Source: a virus. From it: a stretch of DNA of 61,562 bases. The notes under the pieces are model-generated. The model did no database searches, had not been told where the DNA came from, and saw nothing but the letters and a program-made list of their open reading frames with translations. Numbering within the stretch: position 1 is the stretch's first letter; every line of letters starts with the position of its first letter. Made by a program: the position numbers and the translations under genes. Location of the stretch: the IMG/VR virus record IMGVR_UViG_3300008119_000566, positions 1 to 61,562 of that record, one strand, 5' to 3'. This document shows, one piece after another, positions 1-8,373 of the stretch.

Positions 1-258
1 CCCACCTTCTGGAAAAGGCCATGTTGATTGTGCAACATGTTCTTCTTCTGTCATGTCTTCGTAATATTCGTTTTCTTCTTCGGCTTGTTCAAAGTCTTCA
101 TCGTTTGCTGTTGACACAATTGATAACATGACTTTGTTGTATGCTGATAATTCATCAACTAGATCTTTTACGTGTTGTAACACTTCTAAACCGTTGTATG
201 CATCATCATCTAATTCTAAAAAAATATTTAACCCGTGTACTGTCATTTCAAGTTTCAT
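1..258 (-). CDS. Acidic hypothetical protein, 3' end outside window
   Basis: An 86-codon reading frame opens at an ATG at 258 and stays open to the left edge, so its C-terminus is missing. AAGGAG lies about 7 nt before the ATG, a strong ribosome binding site. The visible part is rich in Asp and Glu, with acidic runs such as LELDDD and EEENEYYED. It has no signal peptide, membrane segment or motif I recognise. A TTAAATA late-type promoter lies 40 nt upstream. Function unknown. Confidence 0.6.
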   Translation of the reverse strand, partial: MKLEMTVHGLNIFLELDDDAYNGLEVLQHVKDLVDELSAYNKVMLSIVSTANDEDFEQAEEENEYYEDMTEEEHVAQSTWPFPEGG

Positions 259-297
259 TTTGAGCTCCTTGTGGTTAGTGTGCTTGTGGCACATAAC

Positions 298-304
298 TAT
301 TTAA
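298..304 (-). promoter_or_regulatory. Late-type promoter TTAAATA
   Basis: TTAAATA on the minus strand resembles the T4 late promoter TATAAATA. It lies 40 nt before the ATG at 258, leaving room for a leader with the AAGGAG site. Confidence 0.4.
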
Positions 305-315
305 CGGATAATCGA

Positions 316-1323
316 TTACAAAGATTTTACAGATACTAAATTATCTCTAAATATTTTCCAAGCGTTTTCCCAAGTCCAGCGATTGCTTCCTTCTAAGACT
401 TTAGCTCTGTCCAGTAGTAACGCATCATTGACTGCTTGTACTAAGTCCTCATTCATACAGCCAGTAACACCCTCGTCAACAACATCTAATGGACCTTGAC
501 ATGGATAAGCCGCTACGGGGGTTCCACAAGCCATTGCTTCAATCATAACAAGCCCAAATGTTTCCCAACGGCTTGGAAATACAAATACGTCTGCCATAGC
601 AAAGTATTTGGCTAGCTCTTGTCCACGTTTAGCACCTACAAATTTTACATCAGGATACTGTGCCTTATACTCTTCCAGCATAGGGCCATCACCTACCATG
701 AACTTAACACCCGCATAGGGCATTTCAAAGAACGCTTCTAGATTCTTTTCTTTGCTCACACGACTAACACATACTAGTATAGGTCCATTCACCACTGTGC
801 CAGTACGTTGACTTGGATTAAATATCTCACGGTCAACACCCCTAGTCCAAGGAATAATTTCTCCATCAAATCCGTGTGCTTGTAGCTCTTTAACCATTGT
901 GTCTGTAGTTGTTAATACTTTACCACTGTGCTTGTGGAACCAACGTACTAAAGGCCAAGTAATAGCCTCAGGGACACCAAATAAGGCTCTAATTCCTTCT
1001 GGAAACTTAGTATGATAAGCAGTATTGTAGCGATAACCGTGTTTGTCAAGATATTGTCTAGCACACAAACCCACAGGACCTTCTGTGGCGATGTGGATAT
1101 GATCCGGATTGATCTCCTCAAATATCTTGCCCACTTTCCAGGGAAAGGCAATCTTGACTTCGTTGTAGCCAGGGCAATCAACATAGCGGAACCTCCTGGG
1201 ATCAAGATATACAACACTATAGTTGTCCCGAATCGCACACGCTTCAATATTTTTATAGGTTGTAACCACACCATTGATCTGCTCCGGTAGATTATCTGTA
1301 ACGATTAAGATTGTTTTTTGCAT
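316..1323 (-). CDS. GT4-type glycosyltransferase, Agt-like
   Basis: 335 aa. The protein has the two-Rossmann GT-B layout of family 4 glycosyltransferases: an N-terminal acceptor domain, a donor domain from about residue 175 (VCVSRVSKEKN), and the E-x7-E signature in ETFGLVMIEA near residue 255, which binds the nucleotide-sugar. It lies 21 nt downstream of a PlcP-like phosphoesterase on the same strand. In marine bacteria such a pair (agt and plcP) replaces phospholipids with glycolipids under phosphate stress: PlcP yields diacylglycerol and Agt adds a sugar. The family call is firm. The lipid substrate is inferred from the neighbour, and surface-glycan synthesis is the alternative. Confidence 0.75.
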   Translation of the reverse strand: MQKTILIVTDNLPEQINGVVTTYKNIEACAIRDNYSVVYLDPRRFRYVDCPGYNEVKIAFPWKVGKIFEEINPDHIHIATEGPVGLCARQYLDKHGYRYNTAYHTKFPEGIRALFGVPEAITWPLVRWFHKHSGKVLTTTDTMVKELQAHGFDGEIIPWTRGVDREIFNPSQRTGTVVNGPILVCVSRVSKEKNLEAFFEMPYAGVKFMVGDGPMLEEYKAQYPDVKFVGAKRGQELAKYFAMADVFVFPSRWETFGLVMIEAMACGTPVAAYPCQGPLDVVDEGVTGCMNEDLVQAVNDALLLDRAKVLEGSNRWTWENAWKIFRDNLVSVKSL

Positions 1324-1344
1324 TGTGCTATTACTTTAAATGAA

Positions 1345-2229
1345 TCAAATTTTAACCAACTGGTCATTGTTGATCTTGCTTGTTCGCAGGCCGTCTGAGT
1401 TGGAAATTCCAGAGTCACTCGACCCGGAATGTCCTTTGGATCGTTTACGTGAACTGCTAGTATTATCAATATCCACATTATCTCGCTCCTTAGTCCATGT
1501 AACTATTTCCCAACGGCCGTCCCAGTGTTCAACTAATGCTGTACAACTCTCAACCCAATCTCCATCGTTCATATATGTAACACCGTTGATCTCTTTGATT
1601 TCTGCGTGGTGTATGTGTCCACATATAACACCATCGAACCCACGCTTCTTACAGTAATTGGCCAAGTTCTCTTCAAACTTGAACACAAAGTCTACTGCTT
1701 TTTTGACTTTGTACTTAAGATACTTGCTAAGGCTAAAGTACCCAAAACCCATACGACGACGTATCCAATTAAATTTATTGTTGAGTGTAAGAACAATGTC
1801 ATATGCTTTGTCTCCCAAAAACGCTATCCATGGAGCTAGTCTAGTAATGCCATCAAATAAGTCACCGTGTACTACAAGATAGTGCTTACCATCTGCACCT
1901 ATATGTTCTATTTGATTGTGTATTTCTATTAGACCAAAATTAAAACCATACGGTATCATTGGTCTTAAAAATTCATCATGATTACCTGCTATGAATACTA
2001 CACGGGTGCCACGTTTGGCGTGACCTAGTACACGACGTACCACGTTAGTGTGACTTTGTTTCCAACGCCATTTGTTTTGTTGTATCTTCCAGGCATCAAT
2101 TATATCACCTACTAGATAGAGAGTATCGCACGAGTTGTGCTTGAGAAAATTATTGAGCTGTTCCGCCTTACAGTCTTTTGTACCTAAGTGGACGTCACTC
2201 ACAAAAATACTACGATAAGTTTTTTGCAT
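1345..2229 (-). CDS. plcP: PlcP/LpxH-type metallophosphoesterase
   Basis: 294 aa. Calcineurin-like metal-binding motifs occur in order: SDVHLG (residue 11), GDIID (about 41), GNHDE (about 82), HGDLFD (about 121) and GHIHH (about 204), with YMNDGDWVES further on. This pattern matches proteins annotated as UDP-2,3-diacylglucosamine hydrolase, many of which are the phospholipase C PlcP of lipid remodelling. The Ser/Arg-rich tail after residue 255 is probably disordered. Both this gene and the following glycosyltransferase start with MQKT. I favour PlcP over LpxH because of the adjacent glycosyltransferase and the NDGDWVES segment, but activity cannot be read from sequence alone. Confidence 0.7.
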   Translation of the reverse strand: MQKTYRSIFVSDVHLGTKDCKAEQLNNFLKHNSCDTLYLVGDIIDAWKIQQNKWRWKQSHTNVVRRVLGHAKRGTRVVFIAGNHDEFLRPMIPYGFNFGLIEIHNQIEHIGADGKHYLVVHGDLFDGITRLAPWIAFLGDKAYDIVLTLNNKFNWIRRRMGFGYFSLSKYLKYKVKKAVDFVFKFEENLANYCKKRGFDGVICGHIHHAEIKEINGVTYMNDGDWVESCTALVEHWDGRWEIVTWTKERDNVDIDNTSSSRKRSKGHSGSSDSGISNSDGLRTSKINNDQLVKI

Positions 2230-2234
2230 AGCAA

Positions 2235-2241
2235 TATTTAT
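2235..2241 (-). promoter_or_regulatory. Late-type promoter ATAAATA next to plcP start
   Basis: ATAAATA ends 5 nt before the plcP ATG at 2229. Transcription starting about 6-7 nt downstream of the element would give a leaderless mRNA. No Shine-Dalgarno sequence is present in the gap. Confidence 0.45.
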
Positions 2242-2273
2242 CGTAGTATCGTGTTTGAAAGATTACAGTTGTG

Positions 2274-2432
2274 TTAAATCTGTACCAAAACCCATTTACG
2301 TGTAAATGACTTACCTTCGGCCTTGTGTTTCAGTATCTTAGCGAACTCTTTTTTACGAAGTTCGGAAACCGTTTCTGTATCATGGTCAACGCAAGCCCTG
2401 TACAGTTTAGCCAATAGCTTTTTCTGTTTCAT
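2274..2432 (-). CDS. Small basic protein, 52 aa
   Basis: The frame from the ATG at 2432 encodes a Lys-rich protein (starts MKQKKLLAKLYRACVD) predicted to be helical. AGGAGG lies about 9 nt before the ATG, a near-perfect ribosome binding site and the main support. It overlaps the end of the upstream zinc-finger-like gene by 26 nt. Function unknown. Confidence 0.6.
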   Translation of the reverse strand: MKQKKLLAKLYRACVDHDTETVSELRKKEFAKILKHKAEGKSFTRKWVLVQI

Positions 2433-2592
2433 GGTTGTGTCCTCCTGACAAGTATTTAGCCGGAATCAACCCTGTCCAGTGCTTTCTACAAGTGATCATA
2501 TAACGTACATTATCACCTTGCTTAGAAAGCAGTTGCGCACCTTCTTTACAATTAGGCACTTGACATAGGGGCGGAATATTTGATGGAATCAT
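2407..2592 (-). CDS. Small Cys/His protein, possible zinc finger
   Basis: 61 aa with CQVPNC near residue 11 and CRKHW near residue 35, a spacing that could bind one zinc ion. Small proteins of this kind recur in T4-like phages. The start lies 4 nt after the stop of the upstream membrane-protein gene, so translation is probably coupled; no good ribosome binding site is visible. Function unknown. Confidence 0.55.
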   Translation of the reverse strand: MIPSNIPPLCQVPNCKEGAQLLSKQGDNVRYMITCRKHWTGLIPAKYLSGGHNHETEKAIG

Positions 2593-2596
2593 AATG

Positions 2597-2755
2597 TTAT
2601 TTGAGAAATTTGGACAAAATCCATACTATAGGAAGCCATCCCAGTAGAAAGATAGGTGCTAAGATCATACCTTGAATAAGTTTAGCTCGTTGTTCAGCTT
2701 CACGTTCTTTTGTTCGCTGTTGTTCATAACCCATTTGTCGTTGAGTTGAATACAT
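2597..2755 (-). CDS. Small single-pass membrane protein, 52 aa
   Basis: Starts at the ATG at 2755 with AAGGAC just upstream. The N-terminal half is charged and Gln-rich (QRQMGYEQQRTKEREAEQR), followed by one hydrophobic segment (ILAPIFLLGWLPIVWIL) and a short basic tail. It sits 1 nt after the discoidin/curlin gene and looks like the last envelope gene of that operon. A helper in curli export or lysis is possible but unproven. Confidence 0.6.
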   Translation of the reverse strand: MYSTQRQMGYEQQRTKEREAEQRAKLIQGMILAPIFLLGWLPIVWILSKFLK

Positions 2756-2756
2756 A

Positions 2757-4430
2757 TTATTGTCCTTGTGTAACTGTAATCTTAGCGCATCCGCCTACGG
2801 CAGTACAGTTATGTGTAATTGAATAATAGTTTTGATTACTACCGCTTTGTGTTAAACTTAGATCAGTGCCAGTGCCACTAAGATTAATTTTAGCCATATG
2901 ACTCGCACTGCCCTGTTGTAGTATATCTACATTTTTATTCCCACCACTTAGTGTGACTTCGGCATAATGACTACCACTGTCTTTTTGTTGCACTAGCAAA
3001 CTGTTGTTATTGTTACTAACATCGGCAAATATACCCTTACCTCCACCAGTACTAGTCTGTTGTAAATTTACACTGTTAAAATTACCCACAACTCTTAAAT
3101 CAACATAGTTTACTTGTGTATTAGCATTGCCAGTTTGGGAAATATCAACGGTATTACTTAGTCCGTTGCCGTAATACTTAACGTAGTTATTTCTAGTTCC
3201 GCTTTGATTAACTTCAACAATGTTCTGCGTGCCTATCTGTTCTATATGTACTTGACTGTCTGCGGTAGTTCTATTGATAAATGTCAAAATTTTAGCTGTG
3301 TTAGTGGTACTGGAATTAAATGACGATGCACTTCCTCCGCAACATAAAGTATTTGCAGCCGCAGTTACTGGATCGACAATAGTATTGTTTGAAGCAGTGC
3401 TTGTTGTTGTACTATTTGCATCGTAGTAATAGGTAATTTCAGCAATCTGCATACTGTCACAGTTTAATCCACAACCATCACCTGCTTTAGTTGTTGGGAA
3501 CAACATAAAGTAATATGCGTATGCAGTAGTATTATCTGTGCTAATCACTGAACTTGTATCAAATCTGTTTTCACTCAATGTGATAGCGTCTTGCTTAATC
3601 AATGTCCAAGTTGACCCGTCATTACTTCCGTATAACTTATAACTTGTAGGGTCACGGCCACTAAAGTCGTTAGCTGTTGTAACTGTAAATCCTGTTACAA
3701 TTCTACCTGCATTTAGTTGCACAGTAACACCGGCATTCTTTTTGTCAAAGTTTAGATACTTAGTGTTGGGATTATTATCAAAAGCACTGTTAGGGCCTTC
3801 ACCGCCAGGACTATTATTTGTAGTTGGAATTGCTCTAATAATATTAACTGTAGCATTATTCATGTAAATTGCTGTAGGCGCAGGTGGAGGAGGACCTGCT
3901 GGTGCCGCAGTTTGACCAGCAGCCAGAGGAGTTGTTGATCCGTTAGTAGCATACGAGTTAACCTGCGACACTGTGGGATTTACGGTACCAGTCCATGTGA
4001 CTCCACTAGTGTTAGCCAATCCTTGTGTCATACTAAACAACTGTCCAGTATCGTTGTCGTTTCCCACAAAAAAGAAATAGTCTGTTCCCATGTTGATAAT
4101 ACGACCAGTTCCCATCACTGCTTTCTGTGTGCCACTAGAACTAAATTGCACAGCATTCCAAGGGTTAGTTGAATTACCAGTGGCGGCAAATGCCACATAG
4201 TCACCAGTCGCCCATGATAATTGTCCTGTAGTCCAAGGTATCTTATATGCTGTTCCAGGATTCTTACTATAAATTTGACAAGTTGCTGTATACATACAGG
4301 CGCTGACATTCCATTGACTATCTGCTATTTGATAGCGGCCAAATTTTAAATCAACAAGACCCGTTGCTTGACTATGTGCAGATAAGCAGACTGTAATTAG
4401 AAAAGAAAATAATATTAAAAAGCGTTTCAT
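2757..4430 (-). CDS. Secreted curlin-repeat protein with discoidin-like domain
   Basis: 557 aa. A signal peptide (MKRFLILFSFLITVCLSAHS) is followed by an unassigned domain. A region at about 185-330 resembles an F5/8 type C (discoidin) carbohydrate-binding domain (SAFDNNPNTKYLNF; SYKLYGSNDGSTW). After about residue 395 come curlin-like repeats rich in Asn, Gln and Gly (VHIEQIGTQN, VDISQTGNAN, LSLTQSGSNQN). Curlin repeats form amyloid beta-helices. The architecture suggests a fibre subunit or cap that also binds a glycan. It is last of five co-directional curli-type genes and overlaps the FecR gene by 4 nt. Confidence 0.7.
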   Translation of the reverse strand: MKRFLILFSFLITVCLSAHSQATGLVDLKFGRYQIADSQWNVSACMYTATCQIYSKNPGTAYKIPWTTGQLSWATGDYVAFAATGNSTNPWNAVQFSSSGTQKAVMGTGRIINMGTDYFFFVGNDNDTGQLFSMTQGLANTSGVTWTGTVNPTVSQVNSYATNGSTTPLAAGQTAAPAGPPPPAPTAIYMNNATVNIIRAIPTTNNSPGGEGPNSAFDNNPNTKYLNFDKKNAGVTVQLNAGRIVTGFTVTTANDFSGRDPTSYKLYGSNDGSTWTLIKQDAITLSENRFDTSSVISTDNTTAYAYYFMLFPTTKAGDGCGLNCDSMQIAEITYYYDANSTTTSTASNNTIVDPVTAAANTLCCGGSASSFNSSTTNTAKILTFINRTTADSQVHIEQIGTQNIVEVNQSGTRNNYVKYYGNGLSNTVDISQTGNANTQVNYVDLRVVGNFNSVNLQQTSTGGGKGIFADVSNNNNSLLVQQKDSGSHYAEVTLSGGNKNVDILQQGSASHMAKINLSGTGTDLSLTQSGSNQNYYSITHNCTAVGGCAKITVTQGQ

Positions 4431-5524
4431 GGTCTTCTTAATACACCAGTTTTTTGTATAATGTTTACAACATTGCCACCAGGATCACCGCTACCCACTA
4501 CGGTAAATGCATACTGATCGTTGTGACTAATAGCCACAAAAGTATTTGATTCGTATCCTGTTGTCTTAACTTCGGCATAATGATCAATGTTACTTCTGTA
4601 AGCAGTTCCTTTTCCTTTACTCTGTATATCAGATGAGTCATTCTTTTCCCATGATACACACACTGCTGTACTGGCATTACAGCCAATCTTTCCAGCTGCT
4701 TCCATTATAGCAAGTACTCGAGCGGTTTCAATAGCTTCGTTTGTTTCTCTAACTTTCATGGCAATTCGACGCTGTGCTTCTACTTCAATATCTTCAAATT
4801 CTCGATCTCGTTTTGATCTTGCTTGTTGTTTTATTGCGAGCATGACTTCTTGAGGTTTGACAATGATTAGATTATTACCTATATTGCCTTCAATGGTATT
4901 GACTACTACTGGAGCAGTTGGCATCATACTATTACTGGTAACATATGTGGCTTCGAATGCTTTATCCAAAGTTACTGACCCCATGCCAGTGCTTACAATG
5001 ATACTGCCCACTTTGCAACGTTGTTCATCTAATTCAAATTGTTTGAAATCTTTTTCATCTTTACAACTAGGAACTAACATGATAAGACTTTGTCCAGTCT
5101 CGTCAACAGTCATTGTGAAATCAGTACCGCGTACTGCTACTGTGGCTGTGGGAGTTTTGATGTTTACTTGTTGGGGATTATTTTTAGCAATTTGGCCTGA
5201 TGCATAACGCACAGTTCCCATGCCTACTTTCATAGCTAACTTGCCTGCATCTGATTTTTTTGGATCAAAAACAAAATCGTCAATAAGTAATCTGCTGTTT
5301 TCTGTAACTTTGACTTTGGTATCGTCTTTAAATGTTATATTGCTTACACAAGCACCAGTAGTATAAGTGTCCATGCTTTCAATCTCTGCACCCTTAACCC
5401 CTGAAAGTTTTTTCTTATTTCGTTCAACTTCGCAGGCCGTGCCTTTATTTTCTGAAACCGTGCCAATACCAGCCCAAGACGGGCTGGCCACTGTTAGCAG
5501 TAGGGCTAACAATATGACACGCAT
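4427..5524 (-). CDS. Secreted FecR-domain protein
   Basis: 365 aa with a signal peptide ending SPSWA. A FecR-like beta domain spans about 20-150 and contains the family signature TATVAVRGTDF near residue 127. A charged helical, possibly coiled-coil segment (about 225-275) and a C-terminal beta region with several Cys follow. Periplasmic FecR domains often sit beside surface-fibre or secretion genes. This one lies between two curlin genes, which suggests a scaffold or anchoring role. It is not a sigma-factor regulator of the usual type, since no sigma gene is adjacent. Confidence 0.7.
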   Translation of the reverse strand: MRVILLALLLTVASPSWAGIGTVSENKGTACEVERNKKKLSGVKGAEIESMDTYTTGACVSNITFKDDTKVKVTENSRLLIDDFVFDPKKSDAGKLAMKVGMGTVRYASGQIAKNNPQQVNIKTPTATVAVRGTDFTMTVDETGQSLIMLVPSCKDEKDFKQFELDEQRCKVGSIIVSTGMGSVTLDKAFEATYVTSNSMMPTAPVVVNTIEGNIGNNLIIVKPQEVMLAIKQQARSKRDREFEDIEVEAQRRIAMKVRETNEAIETARVLAIMEAAGKIGCNASTAVCVSWEKNDSSDIQSKGKGTAYRSNIDHYAEVKTTGYESNTFVAISHNDQYAFTVVGSGDPGGNVVNIIQKTGVLRRP

Positions 5525-5526
5525 AA

Positions 5527-6342
5527 TTACCTCGCAATCGCTGTAGCTGGAGATACAATATTCGAACTACTTGTGCGAACTGTGATAGTGTTGTTGCTAC
5601 CCTGTGTTTGTATATTAACGGTAGTATCGTTAGTACCTTGTTGCTGTGTAGTGATGCTGTTGTAGTCGCCTGTGGTCATCATAGCAAGTACGTGGCCGTT
5701 AGCACCAGCTGCATCCATTTGCTGAATGTTGAACACGTTAGCATTGCCATTAACTACATTAGATACACTACCTCTACTACTGAGCAAACTACTAGTAACT
5801 TGATTATTATCACCATCTAATACTGTATTAGTGATAATGTTGCTACCAACTAGATCTTGTATGATCATGTTGTTGTTGCCAAGAATTTGTTCTGTAATAA
5901 CGTTTTGACTATTCGTAGCATTATTAGGATTACCAATGGTCAACCTAGTTTGGTTACCATTGCCTAACATATTAGTAGTATAACTATTATTGCTACCGCG
6001 AATGTTATACTGGCTGCTGTTGGCGTTGCCAGTCTGTGTGATGTTAACAGTATTTGTACTGCCGGTAATAGTACCGTAATTTGATGCACTAGGAGCATCT
6101 GGTGTTAGCGTAGTAATACCAGTTCCTGCTACCGCTGTTGCTACTGTATTAGTAACACCACCAACGTTGTTGGTCCCGCCAACCTGCTCAATAGTGATAG
6201 TGTTGCTACTACCCACTTGTTCGATATAAACTTTGTTAGGACCTGTTGCTGTCTGAGCACCACTTATGGTGGCAAAGCTCAAAAGCGCCATAGTGAGTAA
6301 TTTTCTCGACAACCCACAACCGCCTGTCATTATTTGTTTCAT
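5527..6342 (-). CDS. Curlin-repeat protein (CsgA/CsgB-like)
   Basis: 271 aa. A long N-terminal signal (cleavage probably near TISGAQ) precedes repeats of the curlin type: VYIEQVGSSNTITIEQVGGTN at about 38, then VNITQTGNANSSQYN, VFNIQQMDAAG, ITTQQQGTNDTTVNIQTQG. The spaced Gln, Gly and Asn positions are those that stack in curli amyloid. It follows csgG after a 200-bp spacer and is the best candidate for the main exported fibre subunit. Repeats are more degenerate than in E. coli CsgA. Confidence 0.75.
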   Translation of the reverse strand: MKQIMTGGCGLSRKLLTMALLSFATISGAQTATGPNKVYIEQVGSSNTITIEQVGGTNNVGGVTNTVATAVAGTGITTLTPDAPSASNYGTITGSTNTVNITQTGNANSSQYNIRGSNNSYTTNMLGNGNQTRLTIGNPNNATNSQNVITEQILGNNNMIIQDLVGSNIITNTVLDGDNNQVTSSLLSSRGSVSNVVNGNANVFNIQQMDAAGANGHVLAMMTTGDYNSITTQQQGTNDTTVNIQTQGSNNTITVRTSSSNIVSPATAIAR

Positions 6343-6542
6343 TTTTTTCTAATGTTGGATTATTATTGTTCTCCAACAAGTTCCTTGGCCATTGACCTAT
6401 AATTATAATACTCTTCTCTGATCTACCCCTTTCACGTAGATTTAATTCTTGCTACTTTATTTACTTACGGTAAAACAAAAATTAAATGTTGCTGTTATTT
6501 TTCCAACATGTAAAAAAATTAACATGTTAAAAAATCAACAGT
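6343..6542 (-). promoter_or_regulatory. 200-bp spacer between csgG and the curlin gene
   Basis: An AT-rich spacer with no open frame that I can support. It contains an inverted repeat AACATGT...ACATGTT at about 6506-6530 and the 12-mer TTAACATGTTAA, which could be an operator or a weak terminator after csgG. A TATTATAAT stretch near 6395-6410 could be a -10 box for the curlin gene, but I see no good -35. Confidence 0.35.
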
Positions 6543-7772
6543 TTAATCTATTTTTTCTAATCTATCATTCATTACCCAACCACCGCGTTTCTCACTGTCT
6601 ACTACTCTGACCCAACCTTCACTGCCAGGTTGTACAACATCTACCACTGTGCCTTTCTTAAACTGCCAAGTCTTTTGACTTTTATCATTGGGTTCTTTGT
6701 AAATGAATTCATCTTCTTTCAATTTACGTTGGCCAAACAATGCTTTAGGTTCCGCTTGCTTTTCTTCAACTTTAGTTTCAAATTTTACTTCTGGGGAGGC
6801 ACTGGGTAAGGTTTCGGTTTTGGTTTCGGGTTGGGCTTGTGGTTGAACCAAGACATCTTTCTTCTCCTCTACTTTAACTTCTTTCTTTTCCTCTACGACA
6901 GGAACAATAGGAACAATAGGAACAATAGGAACTGGGATTTCTGTTACTTGCCTTTTAAACGCCCAATGTCCTTTTCGAGCACCTTCATTAATGGTTTGTA
7001 TTACTGCTGCTTGAACTGCGACATCAACTGCTCGATTGATACTTTCGTTTATACTGCCGCCAACTTCTCCTTCAAGTGCATTTGCGCCAGCACCAAACTG
7101 TGTACCGTCATCTACGAAACGAAGTAATGTTAGTTTGTCCATATAACTTAGGACTGTTTTTGTCACTGTAACTGTGGTTAGTATTTCGCCTGTTGCTACG
7201 CTGACAGTTCTTAGTGTTACTGTAACTGTGTCTGATTGATACTGTGTGCTAGCACCAATACCAAAAATTCTCACACCTGATCCGCCTGTTAAGGTGTTGC
7301 TATCATAACCAACGATGCCGCCTTCCATAATGATTCCGGCAAACATCATTGGCGGTAATGCCTTAGCATCTTTGCCTTGATATTGTTCACGCATTTGACG
7401 AATCATTTGACGCTCTTTAATTAAGTTCTCTAAGCCTACACGTTCTAAAACTGTAAACCAACGAGCATCGCCAACATCTTGTAATGCTTTGATCAAGTAG
7501 TTTTCAGCACCTTGCGTAACTGCTGAACTTAATGACGCAATCAGTGGCTGACTTTTACGCTGTCCTGTTAGGTCTCTAAATCCATAAACCGCTACAGCTA
7601 CTGGACCGCCTTCTGGTGGCTGTAACTTGTTAGAGTCTTTCTTTAGGAACTTGCTAGACTCAACTTTTGGCTCGTCAAATTGATTACCTGTTACTTTTTC
7701 TCTTATTGCTGAACTTGATGCGCAGCCTGTTAGTACTGCTACCACTGCCAAGGATAATATTGTCTTTTTCAT
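6543..7772 (-). CDS. csgG: CsgG-family outer-membrane secretion lipoprotein with C-terminal SH3-like domain
   Basis: 409 aa. The lipoprotein signal has lipobox LTGC with Cys17. Residues about 55-265 follow CsgG closely: AVYGFRDLTGQ, TVLERVGLENLIKERQ, GIVGYDSN, FGIGASTQYQ, ATGEILTTVTVTKT, LEGEVGG. CsgG forms the nonameric pore that exports curli subunits. E. coli CsgG ends near residue 277. Here a Pro/Val repeat (PIVPIVPIV), a Lys/Glu-rich linker and a C-terminal SH3-like domain (FKKGTVVDVV, EGWVRVV, GGWV) are added. That tail could bind peptidoglycan from the periplasm. csgF lies upstream and the curlin genes downstream. Confidence 0.85.
   Translation of the reverse strand: MKKTILSLAVVAVLTGCASSSAIREKVTGNQFDEPKVESSKFLKKDSNKLQPPEGGPVAVAVYGFRDLTGQRKSQPLIASLSSAVTQGAENYLIKALQDVGDARWFTVLERVGLENLIKERQMIRQMREQYQGKDAKALPPMMFAGIIMEGGIVGYDSNTLTGGSGVRIFGIGASTQYQSDTVTVTLRTVSVATGEILTTVTVTKTVLSYMDKLTLLRFVDDGTQFGAGANALEGEVGGSINESINRAVDVAVQAAVIQTINEGARKGHWAFKRQVTEIPVPIVPIVPIVPVVEEKKEVKVEEKKDVLVQPQAQPETKTETLPSASPEVKFETKVEEKQAEPKALFGQRKLKEDEFIYKEPNDKSQKTWQFKKGTVVDVVQPGSEGWVRVVDSEKRGGWVMNDRLEKID
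6901..6927 (-). repeat. Three tandem copies of a 9-bp unit
   Basis: GGAACAATA occurs three times in direct succession on the plus strand. On the coding strand it encodes the Pro-Ile-Val repeats linking the CsgG pore domain to its tail. Copy number is likely to vary by slippage without changing the frame. Confidence 0.75.
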
Positions 7773-7781
7773 AGTCTATCC

Positions 7782-8255
7782 TTAAAATCCAAATGTACCA
7801 CTCGGCACCTTCATTTCTGTAAATTGGCTTGGGTTTAGTGCATTCTCAATCCTAACAATGATGAAAGTTCCATCAACTTTCCAAGTAATATTATTACCCG
7901 CTACTTCCATTTGACCGCATACTCCATTAGTTAATGTACATTGTGGTGCGCCATCAGTGCCAAACAAACTATCTGTAATTTGCTTGGCTAATTGTGAATA
8001 GATACGGCTTTCTAAGTTTGCTTGAAATTTGGCTTGTGGTGTGTTTAGCTTGTCGCTTTCTTCTTTTGCTTTCATAGCATCAGCGGCTGCTTTGTTTTTA
8101 TCTTTAGCCTGAGTTTCTAACTGATAAAGTGTTAGTACGTGTGAACTATAGCCTACACCACTAAATGATGGGCTATTAAAGATATGTACTAATTCTGCAG
8201 CAGATGCGGAATTAATAGTCATAACTATTCCGATTAATGCTAATGTATTTTTCAT
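7782..8255 (-). CDS. csgF: CsgF-like curli assembly protein
   Basis: 157 aa. A signal peptide ending NSASA is followed by a short segment (ELVHIFNSPSFSGVG) matching the CsgF N-terminus, which inserts into the CsgG pore and forms its second constriction. A helical middle and a beta C-terminus ending GTFGF follow. It is the first gene of the operon and ends 9 nt before csgG. CsgF normally couples export to nucleation at the cell surface. Confidence 0.75.
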   Translation of the reverse strand: MKNTLALIGIVMTINSASAAELVHIFNSPSFSGVGYSSHVLTLYQLETQAKDKNKAAADAMKAKEESDKLNTPQAKFQANLESRIYSQLAKQITDSLFGTDGAPQCTLTNGVCGQMEVAGNNITWKVDGTFIIVRIENALNPSQFTEMKVPSGTFGF

Positions 8256-8330
8256 GGTTCGCTCCCAGGTAATACTTGCCTTAAAGTATTTAATATAGGC
8301 TATGAAAATATTAAATAGCTAGTTAACCAT

Positions 8331-8355
8331 AAAAAAAGGCTCCTAAGAGCCTTTT
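8331..8355 (-). terminator. Rho-independent terminator
   Basis: An 8-bp stem AAAGGCTC/GAGCCTTT with loop TTAG is followed by T residues on the minus strand. It separates the 515-aa gene upstream from the curli operon. The flanking A run would also allow termination on the plus strand. Confidence 0.8.
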
Positions 8356-8373
8356 AGTACTTTGGTATTAATT

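Noticed and set aside
6899-6930. Possible CRISPR or attachment repeat
   Set aside because: Only three 9-bp units in frame inside a coding sequence; they encode a Pro-Ile-Val linker.
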